DNA from: VBDM01 sp035499735
GTDB taxonomy: Bacteria; Pseudomonadota; Gammaproteobacteria; Burkholderiales; SG8-39
Length of the DNA stretch: 64,000 bases
Assembly: GCA_035499735.1 (NCBI GenBank)
Contig: DATJYC010000001.1
Location: 53,765 to 117,764, forward strand
Direction of reading: 5' to 3'
Shown here piece by piece: positions 1 through 8,607 of the stretch. Every line of letters starts with the position of its first letter. The first letter of the stretch is position 1. Position numbers and translations under genes: made by a program. Below the pieces are notes generated by a model. That model made no database searches. It worked only from the letters and a program-made list of their open reading frames with translations, and was not told the DNA's origin.

Positions 1-594
1 CGGGACGAAGTTCTCCTGGGGCAGGCTGCGGCCCTTCGCGCTCACGATCCCCGCCGTGACCGTGCTCGCGAAGCCGAAGGGCGAGCCGATCGCCACGACC
101 CACTCGCCAACCTTGAGGCGGTTCGGGTCCCCCATGTGCACCGCCGGTAGCCCAGTCGCGTCGATCTTCAGCAGCGCGAGGTCGGTGCGCTTGTCCGCGC
201 CGATCACGCGCGCCTTGAATTCGCGCTTGTCGGTGAGGCTGACCGTGATCTCGTCCGCAGCGTCGACCACGTGCGCGTTGGTGAGAACGTACCCGTCCGA
301 GCTGATGATGAAACCTGAGCCAAGCGAACGGCTCTCGAAGTCTCGCGGCGCCTGCCCGCCGGGACCAGGCGGCCGCGGCGCGAAGCGGCGGAAGAAGTCG
401 TACAGCGGGTCGTCTTCTTCGAGGTTCGGGACCTGGGGCGAGGTGCGGCGCTCGCGCGTCTGCGTGGTGCTGATATTGACGACGGTGGGACCCTGCTTCT
501 CGGCGAGATCGGTGAAATCGGGAAGGTCCCGGCCCTGCGCATGAAGCGCGGGCGGCAGCCACAGAAGGAGCCAGACAAGCAGTACTCTCGCCAT
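1..594 (-). CDS. degQ: DegQ/MucD-type periplasmic serine protease, 3' part cut off by window edge
   Basis: Periplasmic trypsin-like protease/chaperone of the HtrA family, which degrades misfolded envelope proteins. The 198 visible residues start with a signal peptide (cut after about ALHAQ, residue 20), then an acidic/proline-rich stretch (58-85) and the N-terminal part of the protease domain. His108 (in TNAHVV) and Asp138 (in DLALLKI) fit the catalytic triad; the Ser motif and the PDZ domains lie beyond base 1. The ATG at 594 is the only start that leaves an intact signal peptide. It follows rseB by 46 bases, the classic rpoE-rseA-rseB-mucD order, so it is probably a sigma-E target read from the same transcript. 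DegP, DegQ and MucD cannot be told apart from this fragment. Confidence 0.9.
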   Translation of the reverse strand, partial: MARVLLVWLLLWLPPALHAQGRDLPDFTDLAEKQGPTVVNISTTQTRERRTSPQVPNLEEDDPLYDFFRRFAPRPPGPGGQAPRDFESRSLGSGFIISSDGYVLTNAHVVDAADEITVSLTDKREFKARVIGADKRTDLALLKIDATGLPAVHMGDPNRLKVGEWVVAIGSPFGFASTVTAGIVSAKGRSLPQENFVP

Positions 595-640
595 CGCGCA
601 GTCCTCGGTTGTTCCGCGGGCGGAAGCCCCGGGCTTCTTT

Positions 641-1624
641 TTACTTGTGGTACTCCACCGCGTTGGCGACGTATTTTACGCTCTCTGGGGGCGCCTCGCC
701 GACCACCGTTACCCAGTAGTTGCCGATCGGGCGGGTATATACGTTGATCGCCCCTTGGCGCGAGAGGCCGGCCTGCGGGCTCGGCCGCTTGCTGTTAGCC
801 GGCTCTATGAACACCGAGATCGCCGCCAGACCGTCCGACAGCACGATATGTCCCACGCCCCCCGTGCCCCCGACGGTACGCATCAATTCGGCGACCGTAC
901 GGAACCCCGGCGGCTTCGATCGTATCGTCCATCCCGATTCGGCGAGGTTGGCCCGCGTCGCCGCGGAGTCCTCGATCCGCCAATCCTTGGTCTGGCGGGA
1001 GTAGCGCGGCCTGAGCTGGTCTCGGCCCACGGGCCCGATCTTGATCTGGGTGAAGAAGAACTGCTCCAGCATCTCGTTCTTCTCGTTGTAGGTCTTGGCC
1101 TGGAGCAGCATGCCGGTGTTGACGTCCGCCCAGAGCCGGTGGCCGTAGCGCATGCGATCCTTGGGTGCCAGGGTAAGGACTTGGCAGCTGTATCCGACGA
1201 CACGCTCGACGTCGCCCTTCTTGATCGTGTAGTTCTCCGAAACGTCCTTGAGCTGCTCGGACAGGATCGCCGGAAACGGCCGACGGCCTGGCTGCTTGTC
1301 GATCTTCATCGTGCTGCTCGCCGGCAGATAGCAGACCACCTCGTCGCCGGTGCGCACAATCTCCCGCGGAATCCCGTTGAGGGTTTCGAGCCGCTCGCGC
1401 GGCCCGGTGGAGTCGGCGACGTGAACGATGCTCGAGGTCTCGCTGCGCTGGCCTTGCTGATAGACGAAGGTACCCGTATAGCTGAGCTTCTCCGAGGCGG
1501 CATAGATCCGTTGCAGCCATTGCAGCGCGGAGGGGTCGGTCTGGGCGATGGCCGCCGATACCGGCAGGAGGAAGGGCAGCACCCTGACCGGGTGCCACAC
1601 TCGGCACGCGAAATCTCCGGTCAT
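641..1624 (-). CDS. rseB: RseB/MucB, periplasmic regulator of sigma-E activity
   Basis: 327-residue secreted protein with an N-terminal signal peptide (cleavage near AAIAQ, about residue 28), then the two MucB/RseB domains. The first resembles LolA/LolB lipoprotein carriers; the second is the smaller C-terminal domain. In the family RseB binds the periplasmic part of RseA and shields it from DegS, and it senses mislocalised lipoproteins or LPS. The ATG at 1624 overlaps the rseA stop by four bases (ATGA), implying translational coupling. Length is near the usual 315-330. Position between rseA and a degQ-like gene supports the call strongly. Confidence 0.92.
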   Translation of the reverse strand: MTGDFACRVWHPVRVLPFLLPVSAAIAQTDPSALQWLQRIYAASEKLSYTGTFVYQQGQRSETSSIVHVADSTGPRERLETLNGIPREIVRTGDEVVCYLPASSTMKIDKQPGRRPFPAILSEQLKDVSENYTIKKGDVERVVGYSCQVLTLAPKDRMRYGHRLWADVNTGMLLQAKTYNEKNEMLEQFFFTQIKIGPVGRDQLRPRYSRQTKDWRIEDSAATRANLAESGWTIRSKPPGFRTVAELMRTVGGTGGVGHIVLSDGLAAISVFIEPANSKRPSPQAGLSRQGAINVYTRPIGNYWVTVVGEAPPESVKYVANAVEYHK

Positions 1625-2136
1625 TTGCTGGCCGCCACGCGTTCCTCGGACACGCCCCGAACGAAGGGGGCCACGCCCTGCATGGCGCTCACGTGCGAGT
1701 AGGCCTGGTGCGCGAGCAGGTAGTTCTCCACGTCGGAAGCGGGCCAGTCGACGACCACGTTCTCGGACGGAACGTCCGCCGTGGTCGCGACGGTGCCCGC
1801 TGCAAGCTGCGGGTCACCATGCCAGCCGGGAAAGGCCGTCCACGCCACCACGGCCACGGCCGCGGCGCTCGCCGTCGCGTACATGCCATACCAGCCGAAG
1901 CGCTTGGCCGCGCTCGCCGCGCGCTGCCGCGGCGCGAGCACGGTGGGTTCCTCGCGCAATCGCGAGATGACCCGCGGCGCGATTTCCCGGCATAGATGGC
2001 CGCGGAGCGCGTCGCCGATCAGATGATAGGTATCCCAGGCGGCGCGCAGCTCGGGGTCCGAGCGCAGGCGCGTGATATGCGCCTGGATCTCGCCCTCGAG
2101 TTCGCCGTCGATGATCGCAGATAGCTTCTCTTTCAT
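1621..2136 (-). CDS. rseA: RseA/MucA anti-sigma-E factor
   Basis: 171-residue single-pass inner-membrane protein that holds RpoE inactive. Residues 1-60 match the N-terminal anti-sigma domain (MKEKLSAIIDGEL start, then a helical AAWDTYHLIGDALRG segment that is characteristic of RseA/MucA). One hydrophobic helix lies at about 82-102, followed by a periplasmic tail that RseB would bind. The reading frame is open further upstream, but the ATG at 2136, two bases after the rpoE stop, gives the family-typical N-terminus, so it was chosen. Regulated proteolysis by DegS/RseP is inferred from the family. Confidence 0.9.
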   Translation of the reverse strand: MKEKLSAIIDGELEGEIQAHITRLRSDPELRAAWDTYHLIGDALRGHLCREIAPRVISRLREEPTVLAPRQRAASAAKRFGWYGMYATASAAAVAVVAWTAFPGWHGDPQLAAGTVATTADVPSENVVVDWPASDVENYLLAHQAYSHVSAMQGVAPFVRGVSEERVAASK

Positions 2137-2138
2137 GG

Positions 2139-2738
2139 TCACCACCTCTTGTCCTTGCGAGTATCGAGCAGCGGCCGGAGCCGCTCCGCGATGGCCTCGC
2201 GCGCACGGAATATCCGCGACCGGACCGTTCCGATCGGGCAATTCATGATCGCCGCAATGTCCTCGTAGCTGAGCCCCTCAAGCTCGCGCAGCGTGATGGC
2301 GTTGCGCAGCTCTTCGGGCAGTTGCTCCAGGGTGTCGTTGACCGTGCGGGCGATCTCCGCCGACATCATCATGCTCTCGGGCGTGTTGATGTCGCGCAGC
2401 TGGTCGCCGTCCTCGAACGCCTCCGCGTCCTCGGTATCGAACTCGGTCGTGGTCGGCGCGCGCCGGCCCATGGCGACCAGGTAGTTCTTCGCGGTATTGA
2501 TGCCGATCCGGTAGAGCCACGTGTAGAAGGCACTGTCGCCTCGGAACGAGGGGAGCGCCCGATAGGCCTTGATGAATGCTTCCTGTGCCACGTCCTCTAC
2601 TTCGACCGGGTCCCGTATGAACCGGGACAGCAGCCGTGCCAGTTTACGTTGGTACTTCGACACCAGCAGCTCGAAAGCATGCTTGTCGCCTCGCTGGGCC
2701 CGCTCGACCAGCTGTCGGTCGAGTTCCCTCTCATCCAT
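2139..2738 (-). CDS. rpoE: RNA polymerase sigma-E factor (RpoE/AlgU)
   Basis: 199-residue ECF (group 4) sigma factor for envelope stress. Region 2 occupies about residues 10-90, with the DVAQEAFIKAYRALPSF segment typical of RpoE/AlgU (-10 recognition). Region 4 covers about 135-185, with the helix-turn-helix around LSYEDIAAIMNCPIGTVRSR (-35 recognition). Length is within a few residues of E. coli RpoE (191). The gene leads rseA-rseB-degQ and is preceded by a sigma-E-like promoter at 2839-2867, so it probably activates itself. No oddities. Confidence 0.95.
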   Translation of the reverse strand: MDERELDRQLVERAQRGDKHAFELLVSKYQRKLARLLSRFIRDPVEVEDVAQEAFIKAYRALPSFRGDSAFYTWLYRIGINTAKNYLVAMGRRAPTTTEFDTEDAEAFEDGDQLRDINTPESMMMSAEIARTVNDTLEQLPEELRNAITLRELEGLSYEDIAAIMNCPIGTVRSRIFRAREAIAERLRPLLDTRKDKRW

Positions 2739-2838
2739 CCGCCGCCGTCCCTGAAGCGGTGCCGCGCTTCTGTCCGAAGTTGTCCACAGGCGGCGGCAGT
2801 ATACCGTAGTGACTTCATCACCTCGGCGCCCGTGCTGC

Positions 2839-2867
2839 TAGAGACCGGGGCGCGGGGCAATAGTTCA
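2839..2867 (-). promoter_or_regulatory. Putative sigma-E autoregulatory promoter of rpoE-rseA-rseB
   Basis: On the minus strand, TGAACTA, a 15-base spacer and GTCTCTA. The known sigma-E consensus is GGAACTT, about 15-16 bases, then GTCTAA. The site lies about 100 bases upstream of the rpoE start in the 142-base gap before the YgfX-like gene. Found by eye; the gene context makes it likely. Confidence 0.6.
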
Positions 2868-2880
2868 GTATCCCGTAAGG

Positions 2881-3324
2881 TTATTCCGGCCCTTTCCGCG
2901 TCGCGCCCGGACGCCATCGCAGCCATACCCGGAGCTTGCGAAAGTCCTCGGGAGGCACTGAATCAGGCATGAGAACCACTCTTGTGCTTCGGCCGTGGGC
3001 ATCCTTCAGCCCGACGATAGCCACCGCCGCCGAGACGAAGTGGCTCTCGCCCAGCGTTCCCTCCTGCCAGCTTCCATCCCGATTCTTCCAGGAAGCACGT
3101 CCATCCTCGCGCAACTCCAGCGATACGGCTTGATTCGCCGTGCGAAGGAACGCCTGAGCAAGCGACTTTCCCAGGGACGCGAGAAGGAGCGCCCAGACCG
3201 CAAAGCGCAGCCAGCCACCCAAGCCGATGGAAGCGGCAGCCAGGGCGAGGCAGTGCACGACGGCGAGGATCCCGATCAACCTGCGTGACGGCCGCAGATC
3301 CAGGCGCAGAAAGGGTGCAGCCAC
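2881..3324 (-). CDS. YgfX-like inner-membrane protein
   Basis: 147-residue protein with two hydrophobic segments near the N-terminus (about 18-34 and 38-54) and then a soluble domain. It starts 10 bases after the fabF stop, so it is likely co-transcribed. The layout (short N-terminus, two-helix hairpin, C-terminal domain with WKNRDGSWQEG and a RVWLRWRPG segment) resembles YgfX/DUF1434 proteins, known in gammaproteobacteria next to SdhE. In betaproteobacteria a YgfX-type gene between fabF and rpoE is common as I recall. Function is unproven; E. coli YgfX has been proposed to act on cytoskeletal proteins. Confidence 0.6.
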   Translation of the reverse strand: MAAPFLRLDLRPSRRLIGILAVVHCLALAAASIGLGGWLRFAVWALLLASLGKSLAQAFLRTANQAVSLELREDGRASWKNRDGSWQEGTLGESHFVSAAVAIVGLKDAHGRSTRVVLMPDSVPPEDFRKLRVWLRWRPGATRKGPE

Positions 3325-3334
3325 GCCCGAGGGA

Positions 3335-4573
3335 TCAGGCGCGCCGGAAGATCAGGGTCCCGTTGGTGCCGCCGAACCCGAACGAGTTGGACAGCGCGGC
3401 CCGGATCGGCATGCGCCGAGCGGTGTTGGGCACGTAATCGAGGTCGCAGGCCGGATCCTGGCTTGCCAGGTTGGCGGTCGGCGGCGCGACCTGGTCGCGA
3501 ATCGCCAGCGCCGAGAAGATAGCCTCGACGCCGCCAGCCGCGCCGAGCAGGTGACCGGTCATCGACTTGGTCGAGCTCACCGCGAGCTTCTTCGCGTGAT
3601 CTCCGAAAGCGCGCTTCACGGCCACCGTCTCCGCGATGTCTCCGAGCGGCGTCGAGGTTCCGTGCGCGTTGATGTAATCGATATCGTCGCGGTTCATGCC
3701 GGCATTGCGCAGCGCATTCTCCATGCAGCGCGCGGCGCCGTCGCCGCTCTCCTGGGGCGCCGTCATGTGGAAGGCGTCGCCGCTCATGCCGTAGCCGGCG
3801 AGCTCGGCGTAGATTCTTGCGCCCCGCTTCTTCGCGTGCTCGATCTCTTCCAGCACCAAGACGCCCGCTCCTTCGGCAAGGACGAATCCGTCTCTGTCCT
3901 TCTCCCAGGGCCGGCTCGCGGTCAGCGGGTCGTCGTTCCTCGTCGACAGAGCGCGCGCCGAGGAGAAGCCGCCCACGCCGAGCGGAGTAATCGCGGCTTC
4001 GGCCCCTCCGGCGACCATGACGTCGCAGTCGCCGTACTCGATCAGGCGGCCCGACTCGCCGATGCAGTGGGCCGAAGTGGTGCATGCGGTGACCATCGCG
4101 AGGTTGGGGCCTTTCAGTCCGTGCATGATCGAGAAATTGCCCGAGATCATGTTGATGATGGTGCTCGGGATGAAGAAAGGCGAGATCTTGCGTGGCCCGC
4201 CCTTGAGCATGTCGTTGTGCGTTTCCTCGATCATCGGCAGCCCTCCGATCCCCGAGCCGATGTTCACGCCGATGCGCCCGGCATTGGCTTCGGTGACTTC
4301 GAGGCCCGAGTCCCTCAGCGCCTGCGTAGCCGCCGCGATGCCGAAGTGGATGAAGCGGTCCATGCGACGCGCTTCCTTCGGCGAGAGATACTGTGACACT
4401 TCGAAATTCTTCACTTCACCCGCGATCTGGCTGGCGAAGGGGCTCGCATCGAACAGGGAGATGCGCGCGATTCCCGGCTTGCCGGCGAGCGCGTTCGACC
4501 AGGCTTCGGCAACGGTGTTGCCGATCGGGCAGATGATTCCTAGTCCGGTGACAACGACACGACGGCGGCTCAA
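3335..4573 (-). CDS. fabF: 3-oxoacyl-ACP synthase II (FabF)
   Basis: 412-residue condensing enzyme that extends acyl-ACP with malonyl-ACP in the cytosolic type II fatty-acid pathway. The Cys-His-His triad is visible: Cys164 (VTACTTSAH), His304 (NAHGTSTPLGD) and His341 (STKSMTGHLLGAAG, with the conserved Lys336). Length matches FabF (about 412). It sits 24 bases after acpP, the standard fab order. A second, more divergent ketosynthase is encoded at 30484-31734 in the DSF locus; this copy is the housekeeping one judging by context and by the canonical motif set. Confidence 0.96.
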   Translation of the reverse strand: MSRRRVVVTGLGIICPIGNTVAEAWSNALAGKPGIARISLFDASPFASQIAGEVKNFEVSQYLSPKEARRMDRFIHFGIAAATQALRDSGLEVTEANAGRIGVNIGSGIGGLPMIEETHNDMLKGGPRKISPFFIPSTIINMISGNFSIMHGLKGPNLAMVTACTTSAHCIGESGRLIEYGDCDVMVAGGAEAAITPLGVGGFSSARALSTRNDDPLTASRPWEKDRDGFVLAEGAGVLVLEEIEHAKKRGARIYAELAGYGMSGDAFHMTAPQESGDGAARCMENALRNAGMNRDDIDYINAHGTSTPLGDIAETVAVKRAFGDHAKKLAVSSTKSMTGHLLGAAGGVEAIFSALAIRDQVAPPTANLASQDPACDLDYVPNTARRMPIRAALSNSFGFGGTNGTLIFRRA

Positions 4574-4597
4574 ATCGACCCCGGCCGTGTGAGAACG

Positions 4598-4840
4598 TCA
4601 GGCTTTCTTGGAATGAGCGGAGACGTACGCGATGGCCTGCTGGACCGTCGTGATCTTTTCGGCCTCCTCGTCCGGAATCTCGGTCTCGAACTCCTCCTCG
4701 AGAGCCATCACGAGCTCCACCGTGTCGAGCGAGTCGGCGCCGAGATCGTCCACAAAGGAGGATTCGTTCTTGATCTCCGCTTCGTTGACGCCGAGCTGTT
4801 CCGCGACGATTTTCTTGACGCGCTGTTCAACGTTTTCCAT
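4598..4840 (-). CDS. acpP: Acyl carrier protein, housekeeping
   Basis: 80-residue ACP of fatty-acid synthesis. It has the canonical phosphopantetheine site GADSLDTVEL, with the modified Ser at about residue 37, and the acidic helix II/III surface that FAS enzymes bind. The frame is open far upstream, but the ATG at 4840 gives the conserved start (MENVEQRVKKIV) and has a strong purine-rich ribosome site (GGGGGA) eight bases ahead. It lies between fabG and fabF and has its own candidate promoter at 4888-4918. Confidence 0.97.
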   Translation of the reverse strand: MENVEQRVKKIVAEQLGVNEAEIKNESSFVDDLGADSLDTVELVMALEEEFETEIPDEEAEKITTVQQAIAYVSAHSKKA

Positions 4841-4887
4841 CGGGTTCTTCCCCCTTGTCTGCTGAGATCGAAATTCGGAAGGTGCGC

Positions 4888-4918
4888 ATTGTATCAGAAT
4901 CGCATTGCGCTCTTTCAA
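4888..4918 (-). promoter_or_regulatory. Candidate sigma-70 promoter of acpP
   Basis: On the minus strand, TTGAAA, 19 bases, TACAAT. The spacer is longer than the ideal 17, so strength is uncertain. It overlaps the 3' end of fabG, and the predicted start site is about 40 bases before the acpP ATG. A separate acpP promoter would fit the high ACP demand. Confidence 0.4.
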
Positions 4919-5658
4919 GTCATGTACATGCCGCCGTTCACGTGCACCGTAGTTCCGGTGATGTATGCCGCCTGGGGCGAGGCGAGGAAAGCCACGGCCG
5001 CCGCGACGTCCTCGGGATTTCCGAGGCGTCCCAGCGGAATCTGCTGCAGCAGCGCCGTCCGCTGCTCGTCCGACAGCGCGCGGGTCATGTCGGTGTCGAT
5101 GAATCCCGGCGCGACGCAGTTGACCGTGACGCCGCGGCTCCCGATCTCGCGGGCGAGCGAGCGCGTCATCCCCGCGATTCCCGCTTTCGCGGCCGCGTAG
5201 TTGATCTGTCCCGCGTTTCCGCTCGATCCGACGATCGAGGTGATGTTGATGATCCTTCCCGAGCGCGCCTTGAGCATGCCGCGCAGCACCGCCTTGGTGA
5301 GGCGAAACACCGACTTCAGGTTGGTGTCGATCACCGCGTCCCATTCCGCCTCCTTCATCCGCACCGCGAGGTTGTCCTGCGTGATGCCGGCGTTGTTGAC
5401 GAGGATGGACACCGCGCCGTACGCCTTCTCGAAGTCGGCCACGACCGCATCAACGTTCGCGTCCACCCTGACGTCGAGCTGCACCCCCTTGCCCTGCACC
5501 TTGGCCGCGAGCAGATAGTCGCCGATCGATTGCGCGCCGGCGGCCGTGGTTGCGGTGCCCACCACGGTTGCGCCGCGCTCCCCGAGCATCAAGGCGACCG
5601 CCTTACCGATCCCGCGCGATGCGCCTGTCACCAATGCGCGCTGTCCCTGAAGATCCAT
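4915..5658 (-). CDS. fabG: 3-oxoacyl-ACP reductase (FabG)
   Basis: 247-residue short-chain dehydrogenase that reduces 3-oxoacyl-ACP with NADPH. It shows the Rossmann motif TGASRGIGKAVA (residues about 11-22), the NNAG motif, the catalytic Ser (TSIVGSSG), the Tyr/Lys pair in YAAAKAG and the C-terminal GMYMT end typical of FabG. The in-frame reading continues upstream, but the ATG at 5658 overlaps the fabD stop by one base (TGATG) and matches the family N-terminus (MDLQGQRALVTG). Part of the fab operon. Confidence 0.96.
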   Translation of the reverse strand: MDLQGQRALVTGASRGIGKAVALMLGERGATVVGTATTAAGAQSIGDYLLAAKVQGKGVQLDVRVDANVDAVVADFEKAYGAVSILVNNAGITQDNLAVRMKEAEWDAVIDTNLKSVFRLTKAVLRGMLKARSGRIINITSIVGSSGNAGQINYAAAKAGIAGMTRSLAREIGSRGVTVNCVAPGFIDTDMTRALSDEQRTALLQQIPLGRLGNPEDVAAAVAFLASPQAAYITGTTVHVNGGMYMT

Positions 5659-6593
5659 CACCCTTCCCTCAAAGCTTGCACTCCCGACTCGATCGCCCCC
5701 CGGTCGGCGAGCGCCAGAGCCTGGAGCGCGTCGGCGATGCGCTTGGTGAGCGGCGCGAGGATCTTGCCGGGACCGCATTCGAAGATGTGCGTGACGCCCC
5801 GCGCAGCCATCTCCTTCACGCATTGGACCCAGAGCACGGGGTGGTCCGCCTGCGTCACGAGCGCCTTACGAATCGCGTCCGGATCGTTGTGGCTCTTCGC
5901 GTCGACGTTGTGTATCACGGGAATGCGCGGAGGATTGATCGCGATCTTCGACAGGGCCTCGCCCAGCCTAATTGCAGCCGGCTTCATGAGCGAGGAGTGG
6001 AACGGCGCACTGACCGGAAGCGGAACCGCTCGCTTCGCGCCCAGAGTCTTGGCGACTTCCATCGCCCGCTTTACCGCTTCGGCATGTCCCGCGATAACGA
6101 CCTGAGCGGGCGCGTTCCAGTTCACCGGCTCGCAGACCTCGCTTCCTGCGGCCTTGGCGCACGCGTCCCGCACCTTCTGGTCATCGAGACCGAGAATTGC
6201 CGCCATCGCGCCCTGGCCTTGAGGCACCGCCTCCTGCATCGCGCTCGCGCGCAGGCGCACCAGCGGAAGGCAGTCTGCGAAGGAGATCGTGCCCGACGCC
6301 ACCAGCGCGGTGTATTCCCCGAGGCTGTGCCCCGCGACGAGCGAAGGCTCCGCGCCGCCCAGCTCGCGCCACAGACGCCACGCGCAGATCCCCGCTGTGA
6401 CCATGACCGGCTGCGTGTTGACCGTGCGGTTGAGCTCCTCGGCCGGACCCTCGGCCATGAGCTTGCCGACGTCCTGCTTGAGAATGTCCGACGCTTCCTG
6501 GAGCGTCGCGCGGACCACCGGCGCGTCGCCGTACCCCGCGAGCATCCCGACCGACTGCGATCCCTGCCCGGGAAAAACCAAGGCGAGCTTCAT
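5658..6593 (-). CDS. fabD: Malonyl-CoA:ACP transacylase (FabD)
   Basis: 311-residue enzyme that moves malonyl from CoA to ACP. It begins with the family signature FPGQGSQSVGM; the nucleophile is Ser90 in GHSLGEY, and the partner His199 is in SAPFHSSLM. Length is that of FabD (about 309). The ATG at 6593 overlaps the fabH stop by one base (TAATG), and its own stop overlaps the fabG start, so translation through fabH-fabD-fabG is probably coupled. No unusual features. Confidence 0.97.
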   Translation of the reverse strand: MKLALVFPGQGSQSVGMLAGYGDAPVVRATLQEASDILKQDVGKLMAEGPAEELNRTVNTQPVMVTAGICAWRLWRELGGAEPSLVAGHSLGEYTALVASGTISFADCLPLVRLRASAMQEAVPQGQGAMAAILGLDDQKVRDACAKAAGSEVCEPVNWNAPAQVVIAGHAEAVKRAMEVAKTLGAKRAVPLPVSAPFHSSLMKPAAIRLGEALSKIAINPPRIPVIHNVDAKSHNDPDAIRKALVTQADHPVLWVQCVKEMAARGVTHIFECGPGKILAPLTKRIADALQALALADRGAIESGVQALREG

Positions 6594-7552
6594 TACATCT
6601 CCACCAGCGCCGCGCCCCAGGTGAAACCGCCCCCTACGCCCTGCAGCATTACCTTGTGACCGGGCCTGACGCGCCCGTCGCGGATTGCCAAGTCGAGCGC
6701 AAGCGGGACCGAGGCCGCGGAGGTATTGGCATGGCGGTCCACGGTGACGATGAGCTTGGAACGGTCCAGTCCGAGCTTCCTCGCGGTCGCCTCCAGAATG
6801 CGCACGTTCGCCTGGTGCGGAATGAGCCAGTCGATGTCCGCAACGTTCAGCCCGCACTGCGCCAGCGTTTCGCGCGCCGATTCGTCGAGGACCTTCACGG
6901 CGAACTTGAACACTGCCTGCCCGTCCATCTGCAGATATGGCGAGCCCACGATCTTGCCGCCGCTCACGTTTCCCGGCACCGACAGGATGCCCGCTTGCGA
7001 CCCGTCGGCGTGGAGCACGCTGCCGAGGATTCCCGGGCTGGCGTCCGCCCGGAGGACCACGGCGCCGGCACCGTCGCCGAACAGCACCGCCGTGGCACGG
7101 TCGTTCCAGTCGAGAATGCGGGAGTACACTTCGCTACCCACGACCAGCGCACAGCGATGCTGCCCCGAGCGGATCATCTTGTCCGCGATCGCCAGCGCGT
7201 AGACGAAACCGCTGCACACCGCCTGGATGTCGAAAGCGGCGCAACCCTTCGCTCCGAGCTTCGCCTGCATAATGCAGGCCGTGCTCGGAAAAATGTAGTC
7301 AGGGGTCGCGGTAGCGACGATGATGAGGTCGATGTCCTCGACCTGGACGCCGGCCGCGGCGAGCGCAGCGCGACTCGCTTCAGTGGCGAGATCGCTCGAC
7401 GCCTGCGAAGCGTCCGCGATGTGTCGCTGCCGGATTCCCGTGCGCGTGCGGATCCACTCGTCGGAGGTATCCATGCGCCGCGCCAACTCTTCGTTGGTCA
7501 CGACTTTGGCGGGTAGGAAGCTCCCTGTGCCGACGATGCGCGACCAGATCAT
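6593..7552 (-). CDS. fabH: 3-oxoacyl-ACP synthase III (FabH)
   Basis: 319-residue initiating condensing enzyme (acyl-CoA plus malonyl-ACP). The Cys-His-Asn triad is in place: Cys113 (AVCSGFVYAL), His246 (IPHQANVRI) and Asn276 (HANTSAAS). The reading frame extends upstream through plsX, but the ATG at 7552 overlaps the plsX stop by four bases (ATGA) and gives the expected N-terminus (a strand leading to GTGSFLPAKVVTN). Product feeds FabG/FabF of the same operon. Confidence 0.97.
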   Translation of the reverse strand: MIWSRIVGTGSFLPAKVVTNEELARRMDTSDEWIRTRTGIRQRHIADASQASSDLATEASRAALAAAGVQVEDIDLIIVATATPDYIFPSTACIMQAKLGAKGCAAFDIQAVCSGFVYALAIADKMIRSGQHRCALVVGSEVYSRILDWNDRATAVLFGDGAGAVVLRADASPGILGSVLHADGSQAGILSVPGNVSGGKIVGSPYLQMDGQAVFKFAVKVLDESARETLAQCGLNVADIDWLIPHQANVRILEATARKLGLDRSKLIVTVDRHANTSAASVPLALDLAIRDGRVRPGHKVMLQGVGGGFTWGAALVEM

Positions 7553-8574
7553 TGTCCGACCGCCTCGGCGGTCTCGGCGGCTCCAAAGCGCGCCACCAGC
7601 CTGCGAAGCACCTCGTTCCTGACCTCCTCGGCGGCGCGTTCGATCGCGCGCATGAAGCCCAGAGCATCCGCGGAGCCGTGGCTCTTCACGACGATGCCCT
7701 TCAGTCCCAGCAGCGTGGCGCCGTTGAAGTGGCGCGGATCGAGGCGCCTGCGGAAGGCGAACAACACCGGCAGTACCAGCACGGCAGCAAGCTTGGTGAG
7801 CGGGCTGCGCATGAACTCCTGGCGGATGAAGCTGCGCACCATCTGCGCGATCCCCTCGGACGCCTTGAGCATGACGTTGCCGACGAAACCGTCGCACACC
7901 ACGACGTCCGCTGCGCCTTTGTATATGCCGTCGCCCTCGATATTGCCGATGAAGTTGAGGCCGCTTCCGCGCAACAGCTCTCCCGCCTTCTTGACCACCT
8001 CGTTGCCCTTGATGTCCTCTTCGCCGATGTTGAGTAGGCCGACGCTGGGACGCTCCTTGTGCTCGACAGCCGACACCAGCGTCGCCCCCATGATCGCGAA
8101 TTGAAGCAGATGCTCCGGCGCACAATCCACGTTCGCCCCGAGGTCGAGCACATACGTGCTTCCACGCAGCGTGGGCAGGGCCGAGATGATCGCGGGGCGA
8201 TCGATGCCCGGCAGCGTCTTAAGGACGAAGCGCGAGATCGCCATGAGGGCGCCGGTGTTGCCCGCGCTGACGCAGGCGTGCGCCCCGCCGTTCTTCACTA
8301 GATCGACGGCGACGCGGATGGAGGAATCCTTCTTGCCGCGAAGCGCGAGCGCCGGCGATTCATCCATGGCCACGACCTCGCTCGCGTGCTGGATGCGAAG
8401 CCGAGGACCGGTCTTCGCGCCGCGCGCCTTGAGCTCGGCCTCGATCGCGTCGTGCAGACCCACCAGGACGATGTCTACTCCCGGGTTGGACTTGAGGAAA
8501 TTCAGGGCGGCCGGCACCGTTACGTGCGGACCGTGATCGCCGCCCATGCAATCGATGGCTACGGTCGTGTCCAT
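7549..8574 (-). CDS. plsX: Phosphate acyltransferase PlsX
   Basis: 341-residue peripheral membrane enzyme that converts acyl-ACP to acyl-phosphate for phospholipid synthesis. The N-terminal signature IDCMGGDHGP and the ASVVAMDESP-like and SAGNTGALMA motifs are visible. It lies between rpmF and fabH, the usual arrangement linking lipid synthesis with ribosome genes. The ATG at 8574 leaves a 33-base gap after rpmF. Length is typical (330-350). Confidence 0.96.
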   Translation of the reverse strand: MDTTVAIDCMGGDHGPHVTVPAALNFLKSNPGVDIVLVGLHDAIEAELKARGAKTGPRLRIQHASEVVAMDESPALALRGKKDSSIRVAVDLVKNGGAHACVSAGNTGALMAISRFVLKTLPGIDRPAIISALPTLRGSTYVLDLGANVDCAPEHLLQFAIMGATLVSAVEHKERPSVGLLNIGEEDIKGNEVVKKAGELLRGSGLNFIGNIEGDGIYKGAADVVVCDGFVGNVMLKASEGIAQMVRSFIRQEFMRSPLTKLAAVLVLPVLFAFRRRLDPRHFNGATLLGLKGIVVKSHGSADALGFMRAIERAAEEVRNEVLRRLVARFGAAETAEAVGQ

Positions 8575-8607
8575 GCGCGGAGGCGCAGCGCGCCTGCCGG
8601 TCGGGAT

